Source: J054 sp965223095 (lineage in GTDB: Bacteria > Pseudomonadota > Gammaproteobacteria > Steroidobacterales > GCA-2729495). Taken from it: a stretch of DNA of 64,000 bases. The notes below the pieces were generated by a model that saw only the letters and a program-made list of their open reading frames with translations, was not told the DNA's origin and did no database searches. Location: positions 1,488,001 to 1,552,000 of the forward strand of contig OZ244979.1 of NCBI GenBank assembly GCA_965223095.1, in the 5' to 3' direction. This document shows positions 1-5,748 of this stretch, piece by piece. The stretch's first letter is position 1; each line of letters begins with the position of its first letter. The translations under genes were made by a program, and so were the position numbers.

Positions 1-805
1 CATCAATGCCGCGGTGAACGGTGCAACGGTTATCCCACCATGCAACTGAGCCTTTTTTCCAGGTAAAGCGACAAGCAAACTCGGGGCGATAGCTCAGTTT
101 GCACAGGTAGTCGAGCAACAAGTCACTCTCTTCCTCTCCTAGCTCATGTATTCGCTTACTCAGCAGCTCATTAACATATAGTGATTTTCGGCCCGTATCC
201 GGATGACGCACAACTACCGGATGAGAGTGCGGCGGATTGCGTGCCATCATCTTGTCGTAGCTCTCACCACTGCTATGCTCCAACACAGATTGCCCGAAGC
301 TCTTAGCCAATGAATGTTCGCAGGTCATGCTTTCGAGAAACTGCTGCAGGGGTTCCGATAGAGATTCATAAACCTGCTCCATATTGACCCAAATCGTATC
401 GCCGCCATATGCAGGAACATCGATGGCTCGCAGGATGGACATTTTTGTTGGGTATTTGTGGAAACTATCATCATGATGAAAATTCACATCGGAGCCCATT
501 CGATTGTTCTCGTCATACTTTTGCGAAGTCATCATGGGATAGCCCTTTAACGCCGGTATAAAATCTGCATCAGCGGGAGTCCCTATCCTGCGTACGAAAT
601 CCACATGATCATCATCGTTCATCAACTGATCATGAAAGAACAGCACCTTGTATTGAAGCAAGGCGGCGTTTAGTTCAGCCACATGTGCATCGCTCAAATC
701 AGCGTTTAACTGCACAGCTGAGACTTCAGCGCCTAAGGTTCCGGCAAGTGGATGACATTCAATTAGCTCGAAACTGTTCGCCGTAACTTTAGATGCCTTA
801 GTCAT
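1..805 (-). CDS. TauD/TfdA-family 2-oxoglutarate-dependent dioxygenase, 3' end outside window
   Basis: The minus-strand frame is open from ATG at 805 to the window edge (268 residues seen). The sequence has the Fe(II) ligand motif H-x-D in FHHDDSF (about residue 115), a GGDT turn typical of TauD enzymes, and the distal His/Arg region near the cut end (VHRGID). TauD proteins are usually about 280 aa, so only a few residues are missing. The family oxidises small substrates such as taurine or aryloxyalkanoates with 2-oxoglutarate and O2; the substrate cannot be read here. It is divergent from the TetR gene at 938, with two operators between them, so it is probably that regulator's target. It lies outside the cassette array. 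Confidence 0.85.
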   Translation of the reverse strand, partial: MTKASKVTANSFELIECHPLAGTLGAEVSAVQLNADLSDAHVAELNAALLQYKVLFFHDQLMNDDDHVDFVRRIGTPADADFIPALKGYPMMTSQKYDENNRMGSDVNFHHDDSFHKYPTKMSILRAIDVPAYGGDTIWVNMEQVYESLSEPLQQFLESMTCEHSLAKSFGQSVLEHSSGESYDKMMARNPPHSHPVVVRHPDTGRKSLYVNELLSKRIHELGEEESDLLLDYLCKLSYRPEFACRFTWKKGSVAWWDNRCTVHRGID

Positions 806-843
806 GCTCATTACTCCAACTGGCTTATTGTCATACATGGAGA

Positions 844-906
844 TAAAGCAGCTGCTTTACCTAAAACAACACTATAACAAGCGCCTGATGTAAAGCAACT
901 GCTTTA
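844..906. promoter_or_regulatory. Paired palindromic operators between tauD-like and tetR genes
   Basis: A perfect 16 bp palindrome, TAAAGCAGCTGCTTTA, lies at 844-859. A second copy with one central mismatch, TAAAGCAACTGCTTTA, lies at 891-906. Their centres are 47 bp apart in the 132 bp divergent intergenic region. The likely ligand is the adjacent TetR protein (inference), which would control both genes. The flanking bases are also conserved in inverted orientation (gATAAAGC...). Confidence 0.8.
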
Positions 907-937
907 TCTCAGTTCCTGAGTCAGGCACAATGGACTT

Positions 938-1600
938 ATGCCAGTTGATAAAGCAATTACACGTGAAAAGCTGATTCTGGCGGGTGAGAGACTGATTGCC
1001 GAAAAGGGTCTCGATGGCGTATCACTAAGACAGGTCAACATTGCCGCCAAGCAGAAAAACACCTCTGCAGCGCTTTATCATTTTGGCGACAAGCAGGGTC
1101 TGATCATGGCCATTTTCGATTACCGTTTGAGCCACGTTGATCAACTAAGACACAAAATGCTTGATGAGGACGAAAGCACACCGCGATCAATCATTAAGGC
1201 ATGGATATTTCCCGACGCACACGAAATCACATCAACTAAAGGTGGCTCACACCACGCACGATTTCTCGCGGTACTCGCCAACAGTCCCGAGTTTAATTTT
1301 AATGAGCTGTGGCAGCGCGAGTCCGCCAGCAGTTATTTGCGCGTTGCAAATGGATTGCGAATACATTTACCCGATATTCCAGAACAAATATTTACCATGC
1401 GCTTTGGTATGGCCATGATACAAAGCATCTACGCGATGGCTGATCAAGAAGAATACCACCGAACAACTTCCAGGCTATTTATCAATCATCTTGTCGATGT
1501 AATCGAGGCTATTTTCGCAGCACCAATTTCCAGGGAAACGGCAGAGGAGCTGACGCAGGCTAAAATAGAAAATAAAGGGAGACTCAAGGCAATAGATTGA
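938..1600 (+). CDS. TetR/AcrR-family transcriptional regulator
   Basis: A 220 aa protein with an N-terminal TetR helix-turn-helix at residues 10-55 (AGERLIAEKGLDGVSLRQV ... ALYHFGDKQGLI). The C-terminal ligand-binding region diverges from anything I can name. The ATG at 938 follows the second operator by about 30 bp, so autoregulation is likely. The neighbouring divergent dioxygenase suggests a regulator of a small-molecule degradation gene. It is outside the cassette array, which starts just after its stop. Confidence 0.85.
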   Translation: MPVDKAITREKLILAGERLIAEKGLDGVSLRQVNIAAKQKNTSAALYHFGDKQGLIMAIFDYRLSHVDQLRHKMLDEDESTPRSIIKAWIFPDAHEITSTKGGSHHARFLAVLANSPEFNFNELWQRESASSYLRVANGLRIHLPDIPEQIFTMRFGMAMIQSIYAMADQEEYHRTTSRLFINHLVDVIEAIFAAPISRETAEELTQAKIENKGRLKAID

Positions 1601-1630
1601 TACGCTAATTCGCCGCACTAGGATCGCCGT

Positions 1631-1649
1631 TTGACAACACAGTCACTGG
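1631..1649 (+). mobile_element. Scar matching the right end of the IS110/IS1111-type element
   Basis: The last 11 bp, ACAGTCACTGG (1639-1649), are identical to the right terminus of the IS at 10625-10635. The preceding TTGACAAC also aligns with the IS end if 5 bp are gapped. As in the intact IS, the sequence directly abuts the R'' core and stop codon of a cassette gene (CTAAGTGGC here, TTAGGTGCC there). A deleted IS copy that removed the terminal attC is the simplest reading (inference). Confidence 0.5.
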
Positions 1650-2105
1650 CTAAGTGGCACGCAACCTCACTCCTATCAGCACCGGCTTAGATCGCCCATC
1701 GACGTATTCGCATGGGACAACCGAAATATCCTGAGATTCCAGCCCGACTACAAAATCTCGAAAACTAGAGTAGATCTCGTGGCCTTCCGGGAGGTCGGTA
1801 TACAAGTCAGCTACGGCAGCACGCTCACCCATTCCGAAAACCAAACCGACATATATTCCTCTGTCTTGGTCGGTAAACTTATATGCTCCACCAGCACTTT
1901 CACCAGAGGCTTCTAAGCCATGATGATCGGCAAACCTAATGAAATACGGGATTAATTGCCGGCCATAGTCGAATTGCCGCTCAAGGGTCTCGTCGTCTGC
2001 CACTACGATGTCGTAGCAGACTTTTGCCTCATGTACTTCAGATGAACACGCCGCCTGCGACAGAAGACCAATGGCGACTAAGGCGAGATGTTTCACAAGC
2101 GCCAC
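1650..2105 (-). CDS. Cassette-encoded lipoprotein of unknown function
   Basis: A 151 aa protein with a short hydrophobic N-terminus and a lipobox (LLSQAAC, Cys about residue 20), so probably a membrane-anchored periplasmic lipoprotein. I recognise no domain in the mature part. The stop codon TAG lies in a degenerate attC core (CTAAGTG on the plus strand), directly beside the IS right-end scar. This is the last cassette in array order. Its own attC appears to have been lost. Confidence 0.6.
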   Translation of the reverse strand: MALVKHLALVAIGLLSQAACSSEVHEAKVCYDIVVADDETLERQFDYGRQLIPYFIRFADHHGLEASGESAGGAYKFTDQDRGIYVGLVFGMGERAAVADLYTDLPEGHEIYSSFRDFVVGLESQDISVVPCEYVDGRSKPVLIGVRLRAT

Positions 2106-2164
2106 TTAACGCCTCAAACACCGACGTGGCGAAGCCACGTCTCGGTGCTTTGACTTGGTTAGTA
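2104..2164 (-). other. attC site 1
   Basis: A 61 bp site running from ACTTAAC to GTTAGTA. It has a strong inner stem, ACGTGGC/GCCACGT, around a GAA loop. It belongs to the HigBA-like cassette. The GTTAGTA end departs from the GTTRRRY consensus. Confidence 0.8.
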
Positions 2165-2170
2165 GGCACA

Positions 2171-2464
2171 TTAAGCTGATTGTTCAACGGTAAGTTTAAA
2201 GCCGAGTGCCCTGGTTACCTTTGCGATTGTGGCGAAAGAAGGGTTTCCGTCGGACGACAGCGCCTTGTAAAGGCCTTCACGGGTTAAACCTGTATCTCTG
2301 GCGAGTTGGCTCATGTTCTTGGCACGAGCAATGATGCCCAGGGAATGAAGAAGGAATGCCGGGTCGTCGGCAGCTTCCTCAAGGCAAGCATCAAGATACA
2401 CCTGAATATCCTCATCGGTTTTCAGGTGTTCGGCTGAATCCCAATTTTTTGTTTCAATAGCCAT
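2171..2464 (-). CDS. HigA-like addiction-module antitoxin (XRE HTH)
   Basis: A 97 aa protein with a helix-turn-helix in the middle (MSQLARDTGLTREGLYKAL). It has the pattern of the putative addiction module antidote family (TIGR02684 type), including an N-terminal segment and the C-terminal TIAKVTRALGFKL. It lies 2 bp downstream of the toxin gene at 2467, giving toxin-first order as in higBA. It should bind the toxin and the promoter upstream of the pair. Confidence 0.85.
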   Translation of the reverse strand: MAIETKNWDSAEHLKTDEDIQVYLDACLEEAADDPAFLLHSLGIIARAKNMSQLARDTGLTREGLYKALSSDGNPSFATIAKVTRALGFKLTVEQSA

Positions 2465-2466
2465 AT

Positions 2467-2763
2467 CTACAGCTCCAGTTGCTGGGCAATCTCCTTGGCA
2501 CGAGCGATGTCTTTGGACTGTGAATCTTTGTCGCCGCCATTCAGCAGGATGATTACCTCGCTTTTATGTTGCACGAAATACACTCGATAGCCGGGACCGT
2601 AGAAGATGCGCATTTCACTGACGCCTTCGCCAACGGGGCTTACATCACCGAAGTGACCCAGCTGCATGCGATCGATACGTACCTGAATCCTAGCCTTCGC
2701 TTGGCGGTTCTTGAGATTTTGAAACCATTTGTCGAATACTGCGGTGGTACGTATCTCAAGCAT
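2467..2763 (-). CDS. HigB/RelE-like addiction-module toxin
   Basis: A 98 aa protein of the RelE/ParE fold, of the type often called addiction module killer protein (TIGR02683). It has the usual FQNLKNRQAKARIQVRI helix, then MRIFYGPGYRVYF and the basic-acidic tail IILLNGGDKDSQSKDI. The frame is open further upstream into attC-2, but the ATG at 2763 gives the family length and sits just below a good promoter. Its antitoxin follows immediately. Members are usually mRNA interferases acting at the ribosome. Confidence 0.85.
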   Translation of the reverse strand: MLEIRTTAVFDKWFQNLKNRQAKARIQVRIDRMQLGHFGDVSPVGEGVSEMRIFYGPGYRVYFVQHKSEVIILLNGGDKDSQSKDIARAKEIAQQLEL

Positions 2764-2770
2764 GGTGTGA

Positions 2771-2810
2771 ACTATAGTTAACAACTGGGTGGATGTCAAA
2801 CACAGTTGAC
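2771..2810 (-). promoter_or_regulatory. Promoter and operator of the HigBA-like pair
   Basis: On the minus strand, TTGACA (2799-2794) and TATAGT (2776-2771) are spaced by 17 bp, close to the sigma-70 consensus. An inverted repeat GTCAA-N6-TTGAC (2795-2810) covers the -35 box, a likely antitoxin operator. The toxin ATG follows 7 bp after the -10 box, so the transcript is leaderless or nearly so. Confidence 0.7.
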
Positions 2811-2825
2811 AAAATATGGTGTGCC

Positions 2826-2939
2826 TACTAACGCCCGCAACAGTGGCGGTTGAGGCGGGGGGACCGCAGCGGCAGCGAAGGAAGCACCGGGTCAACCGTC
2901 CGGCGACCAACGGGAGCGTACTGACCACACTGGTTACAT
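2826..2939 (-). other. attC site 2 (114 bp family A)
   Basis: A long site carrying the GGCGGTTGAGGCGGGG block shared with attC 10, 12, 17 and 18. It ends in ACTGGTTACAT. The stop codon of the upstream hicB lies in the end core at 2934-2936. It belongs to the HicAB cassette. Confidence 0.85.
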
Positions 2940-3278
2940 GCCGACTTCATCCTTGAGTACTTTGACACAATATGAATTAAGGCTTTCATTCTCCTTTAGT
3001 GATTCAATTGCGAGACGTTCGTGCAACGCCTCGCCTAAGCGAATGTTAATACGCCCAGAGTACTTCTTACCCGCAGTACCTGGCGGCAGCACCACACCAT
3101 CTGCTTCGTGAATCTTGATCCACTCATCAATGATGCCGGCAAGCTTTGCGTACACCTTAGCTTCATCTTTGCCATGCACCCCACCCAATGCTCGGCCAGG
3201 TACACGACCAATAAAACATTGATCTTCTTCAGACCACTCAACAACTCGCAAATATTGATTACGCTTCGTCATCTTCAA
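2934..3278 (-). CDS. hicB: HicB-family antitoxin
   Basis: A 114 aa protein. The N-terminal part (YLRVVEWSEEDQCFIGRVPG) has the HicB partial RNase-H-like fold. The C-terminal part (INIRLGEALHERLAIESLKENESLNSYCVKVL) is a ribbon-helix-helix DNA-binding domain. It is read after hicA and overlaps it by 20 bp. It neutralises HicA and should repress the operon through the paired operators upstream. A paralogue with about 80% similar residues lies at 4746-5084. The stop codon is inside attC-2. Confidence 0.88.
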   Translation of the reverse strand: MKMTKRNQYLRVVEWSEEDQCFIGRVPGRALGGVHGKDEAKVYAKLAGIIDEWIKIHEADGVVLPPGTAGKKYSGRINIRLGEALHERLAIESLKENESLNSYCVKVLKDEVGM

Positions 3279-3462
3279 CTAGCTCAATACCTCTCGCAAC
3301 ATCCTTGACTTGATACCGCTTAGCATCCTGACCTAACTGGCCACTGAGAGTAATGTTCACGCCCTGAGGATGACGAAAATTGCGGTGACTGTCTTTGCCA
3401 CCACGATTCACAAAACCAGCAGACTCAAGATCTCGGATTAACTCGCGAACTTTAGGCGGCAT
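3259..3462 (-). CDS. hicA: HicA-family toxin
   Basis: A 67 aa protein with the double-stranded RNA-binding-like HicA fold: MPPKVRELIRDLESAGF, then the conserved catalytic His in GGKDSHRNFRHP (about residue 26), then ITLSGQL. HicA toxins are mRNA interferases. The gene is first in the two-gene operon, 8 bp from tandem operator palindromes. The intact copy matters because the second hicA in the array (5067-5173) has lost this N-terminal half. Confidence 0.87.
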   Translation of the reverse strand: MPPKVRELIRDLESAGFVNRGGKDSHRNFRHPQGVNITLSGQLGQDAKRYQVKDVARGIELVEDDEA

Positions 3463-3468
3463 ATATCA

Positions 3469-3489
3469 ATGGCACCATATTGGTACCAA
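3469..3489 (-). promoter_or_regulatory. Tandem HicB operators
   Basis: Two 10 bp near-palindromes, ATGGCACCAT (3469-3478) and TTGGTACCAA (3480-3489), have centres 11 bp apart, one helical turn. They lie immediately upstream of hicA. Binding by the ribbon-helix-helix domain of HicB is inferred. Confidence 0.6.
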
Positions 3490-3526
3490 GAGAACAATCT
3501 GCAGTCGAGAACCGCATACCTAAGGC

Positions 3527-3623
3527 ATATAACGTCAGCAACAGCGGCGTTTGACGCTGGCGTGAGTTTGGCGTTCCGCCAAGGGAGCGACAGAGTCAAA
3601 TGTCCGTTGCTTGCTTGTTAGGT
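3527..3623 (-). other. attC site 3 (family E)
   Basis: A 97 bp site with an AACAGCGGCGTTTGACGC block and a TTGCTTGCTTGTTAGGT end. It is closely related to attC-8, the site the IS invaded. The small dioxygenase-like gene reads through it and stops at 3596. Confidence 0.85.
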
Positions 3624-3994
3624 GTCATGAGCACCCAGCCCAAACTGAAGACATACCTAGTGTCGCTCTGAATCTTGGAGACACTATGCGTTGATTGATC
3701 CGGGCGAAAAAGCTTAATCCGCTTTGATTCGAATATCGGATTGCTGCAGAAAAACTCACCGCCTATTTTGGCGCTTCTTAGAACAACGTTAAGTCGAAAA
3801 TGCCGCTTTCCATCCACAGGATCAGTGTGCTCAGGGATCTCGGAACCAGGACGAAAACGTAAGATGTAGCAATCGAAGGGCAGGATGAACGGGTTACCAA
3901 AAAGCAGCATCTTGTCGTATCCAGTTTGCTGACGCCCGCTTTGCCATCGCAATAAGTTACGTAGAGCACTCATGTTCGCCACCGAGCTCGACAT
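3596..3994 (-). CDS. Small 2-oxoglutarate/Fe(II) dioxygenase-like protein
   Basis: A 132 aa protein with the spacing of the cupin-type 2OG oxygenases: H56-x-D58 (PEHTDP), a second His at 103 (STHSV) and Arg at 113 (DTRYVFSLGW). This is the layout of prolyl-4-hydroxylase-like enzymes, though much shorter. The final residues (about NKQATDI) are encoded by attC-3, so the reading frame ends inside the recombination site and the C-terminus depends on which attC follows. The substrate is unknown. The start could also be Met8. Confidence 0.55.
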   Translation of the reverse strand: MSSSVANMSALRNLLRWQSGRQQTGYDKMLLFGNPFILPFDCYILRFRPGSEIPEHTDPVDGKRHFRLNVVLRSAKIGGEFFCSNPIFESKRIKLFRPDQSTHSVSKIQSDTRYVFSLGWVLMTPNKQATDI

Positions 3995-3996
3995 GA

Positions 3997-4058
3997 CACT
4001 AACGTCTCAAGCAGAGGCGCCAGCGCAGCTGGCGTCCTTTTGCCGTGACTGGTTATGG
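3997..4058 (-). other. attC site 4 (62 bp family C)
   Basis: Compact site: CTCAAGCAGAGGCGCCAGC, a GCTGGCG stem return, then GACTGGTTATGG. It is nearly identical to attC-20 and attC-21. It belongs to the first VapBC cassette. Confidence 0.85.
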
Positions 4059-4063
4059 GGCGC

Positions 4064-4110
4064 TTGTGTCATGGCTAACGATGTGTATAATTATCGTTAT
4101 TAATACACAT
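4064..4110 (+). promoter_or_regulatory. vapBC promoter and operator, copy 1
   Basis: TTGTGT (4064-4069) and TATAAT (4086-4091) are 16 bp apart. A 30 bp inverted repeat with perfect 8 bp arms, ATGTGTAT and ATACACAT (4081-4110), covers the -10 box. The VapBC complex probably binds here. The cassette therefore carries its own promoter, which explains why the pair can sit against the array direction. Confidence 0.75.
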
Positions 4111-4118
4111 TTGGATCT

Positions 4119-4316
4119 ATGATGAGAACTAATATTGTAATCGATGACAAGCTGATGAACGCGGCCATTAAGGCGTCGGGCGCCAAAACCAAACGCGAAG
4201 CAGTGGAGATGGGACTGCGCACCTTAGTGAGACTCAGCAAACAGCAACAAATTCGCGGCTATCGCGGTAAATTGAAATGGCACGGCAATCTCGATGAAAT
4301 GAGAACAGACGAGTGA
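4119..4316 (+). CDS. vapB: VapB-family antitoxin, copy 1
   Basis: A 65 aa protein. MRTNIVIDDKLMNAAIKASG followed by TKREAVEMGLRTLV is the ribbon-helix-helix of the VapB (DUF2191-type) family. The C-terminal WHGNLDEMRTDE tail is the toxin-blocking segment seen in relatives. It overlaps vapC by 4 bp. It differs from the copy at 17347 by a single residue (Gln for Lys in the QQQI/QQKI stretch). Confidence 0.9.
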   Translation: MMRTNIVIDDKLMNAAIKASGAKTKREAVEMGLRTLVRLSKQQQIRGYRGKLKWHGNLDEMRTDE

Positions 4317-4714
4317 TCTTGGTCGATTCGAGCGTTTGGATCGAGTATTTTAACGGCCAGAATAACTCCCACACTGACTACCTCGACAACGTCTTGGGCA
4401 CCGAACCGGTGGGCATAGGCGATTTGATGCTCACCGAAGTGCTGCGGGGATTTCGCTCCGATGCAGGCTACAAAACTGCAAAATCGTTGTTAACCGACTT
4501 ACCTGTTTTTGAGATAATCGGACCAGCGCGTGCCATCAAAGCCGCAGACAACTATCGACTCCTTCGTAAGAACGGTATTACAGTTCGAAAGACAATAGAT
4601 ACCCTCATTGCAACTTTCTGCATTGACCAAAAATACCCACTGCTATTTGCCGATAAGGACTTCAAACCGTTCGTTACCTACCTCGGCCTGCGATCTGCGA
4701 TGAGTGCCCCATAA
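4313..4714 (+). CDS. vapC: VapC-family PIN-domain toxin, copy 1
   Basis: A 133 aa PIN ribonuclease. The acidic active-site residues are present: D5 (VDSSVW), E42 (TEVL), D96 (TIDTLIA) and D114 (LFADKDF). Start is GTG, overlapping the vapB stop (GTGA). Two residues differ from the copy at 17541 (Arg for Gln in LRGF, Leu for Phe in YRLL). Relatives cut tRNA or rRNA. The gene runs against the array direction. Confidence 0.9.
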   Translation: MILVDSSVWIEYFNGQNNSHTDYLDNVLGTEPVGIGDLMLTEVLRGFRSDAGYKTAKSLLTDLPVFEIIGPARAIKAADNYRLLRKNGITVRKTIDTLIATFCIDQKYPLLFADKDFKPFVTYLGLRSAMSAP

Positions 4715-4751
4715 CGCAAGCGACAGCGTCGCTTGCTTTACCTTGTTATAA
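4709..4751 (-). other. attC site 5 (minimal, 43 bp)
   Basis: The shortest site in the array: CCATAAC, a GCAAGCGACA/TGTCGC-like hairpin, then TTGTTATAA. The second hicB stops inside it (4746-4748). Confidence 0.7.
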
Positions 4752-5084
4752 GCCGACTTCATCCTTGAGCACTTTTACACAGTATGTATTGAGACTTTCA
4801 TTTTCTTTCAATGACTCAATGGCAAGTCGCTCATGCAGTGCAGCGCCCAGGCGAATATTGAACCGGCCCGAATATTTTTTACCCCCTGTCGCAGCCGGTA
4901 ATTTCACTCCATCCTCTTCATGGATTTTTACCCACTCGTCAATCAGTCCACCGAGTTTTTCGTATACCTTGGCTTCATTCTTTCCATGAACCCCACCCAG
5001 CGCCAATCCCGGCACTCGGCCGATAAAGCACTGGTCTTCTTCACACCACTCGACGACTCGCAAATATTGATTACGCTTCTTCAT
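4746..5084 (-). CDS. hicB: HicB-family antitoxin, copy 2, with a broken toxin partner
   Basis: A 112 aa paralogue of the HicB at 2934, with the same N-terminal YLRVVEW / GRVPG motif and C-terminal ribbon-helix-helix (FNIRLGAALHERLAIESLKENESLNTYCVKVL). Its hicA partner just upstream is cut to its C-terminal third by a small inverted-repeat element. It may therefore act as an orphan antitoxin or cross-regulate the first HicAB locus (inference). The stop codon is in attC-5. Confidence 0.85.
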   Translation of the reverse strand: MKKRNQYLRVVEWCEEDQCFIGRVPGLALGGVHGKNEAKVYEKLGGLIDEWVKIHEEDGVKLPAATGGKKYSGRFNIRLGAALHERLAIESLKENESLNTYCVKVLKDEVGL

Positions 5085-5173
5085 CGCTTACTAACTCTAT
5101 GGCTTTTGCTACATCCTTAATTTGGTAACGCTTGTCATCGTCAACTAGCTTTCCGCTTATAACAAGACTCATG
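5067..5173 (-). pseudogene. Truncated hicA (C-terminal fragment)
   Basis: Translation from the ATG at the edge of the inverted repeat gives a 34-residue fragment ending KRYQIKDVAKAIELVSDEEA. This aligns with the last third of the intact HicA at 3259 (KRYQVKDVARGIELVEDDEA). The N-terminal half, including the catalytic His region, is absent and replaced by the repeat element. The overlap with hicB matches the intact operon. It should not encode an active toxin. Confidence 0.8.
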
Positions 5174-5313
5174 GTGCCGGACACTCATATTTGTATTAAC
5201 GGGCAGTCCAAACAAGTACACCTCTACCGTTGCCTTTTGTCGAGGATGTGGGGATCGCACCACCAACGGCAGCAAGACTGCAAAAATGAGCAAAAATGAG
5301 TGTCCGGCACCAT
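5171..5313. mobile_element. Small inverted-repeat element (143 bp, MITE or REP-like)
   Basis: Perfect 18 bp terminal inverted repeats: ATGGTGCCGGACACTCAT at 5171-5188 and its complement at 5296-5313. The right arm is preceded by two tandem copies of CAAAAATGAG (5281-5300 region). There is no internal gene. Similar GTGCCGGACAC ends occur near REP-associated (Y1) transposases in other proteobacteria (from memory, unverified). It sits exactly between two truncated genes. Confidence 0.7.
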
Positions 5314-5315
5314 GA

Positions 5316-5621
5316 TTTTGCGATGAGATCTATACAACAATATTGCTGGCCAAGCGGAATGTTGAAGGAGGGCTGAATCACGCCTTATTTTTTGATGTGA
5401 TGCCTTTTCTCGGAACTATTTTGTACGACACGGTCATTGCCAATGGTCAACTAGACGCTGATTTTGACCCGGATGGAATGAAGTGAACCAAATCTATTCT
5501 AAAAAACACCGAGGTTTCTGCGGAAGCACTTGAGAGTATGCGCCAATTGGCGCGGCTGACTGTCAATCGCTCGGAATTTGTGGACTACAAGCTCGGTCAC
5601 CGCGTTACAGCGCCGGACTAA
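5316..5621 (+). pseudogene. C-terminal relic of an unidentified gene with an in-frame stop
   Basis: One frame runs from the edge of the inverted-repeat element to TAA at 5619. It is broken only by TGA at 5484. Recognisable peptides are LNHALFFDVMPFLGTILYDT before the stop and EALESMRQLARLTVNRSEFV after it. It has no start codon or N-terminus. I do not recognise the family. The abrupt start at the element's right repeat suggests that the insertion or a deletion beside it removed the 5' part. A hairpin, CAGGGTA-N7-TACCCTG, follows at 5643-5663. Confidence 0.45.
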
Positions 5622-5748
5622 CAGGCTGTTGAAGCAGTCTTCCAGGGTATATTCAGTACCCTGCTGGTTCACCTAATGGGTTGAGACCGCCGCCGATTCA
5701 CGTCAATATCGCAATCACTTAGTTTTGCAATAAAGAGGTGTGCATAAA

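Noticed and set aside
2467..2928. 153-codon frame for the HigB-like toxin
   Set aside because: The first 55 codons translate attC-2 sequence. ATG 2763 gives the family length and follows a good promoter.
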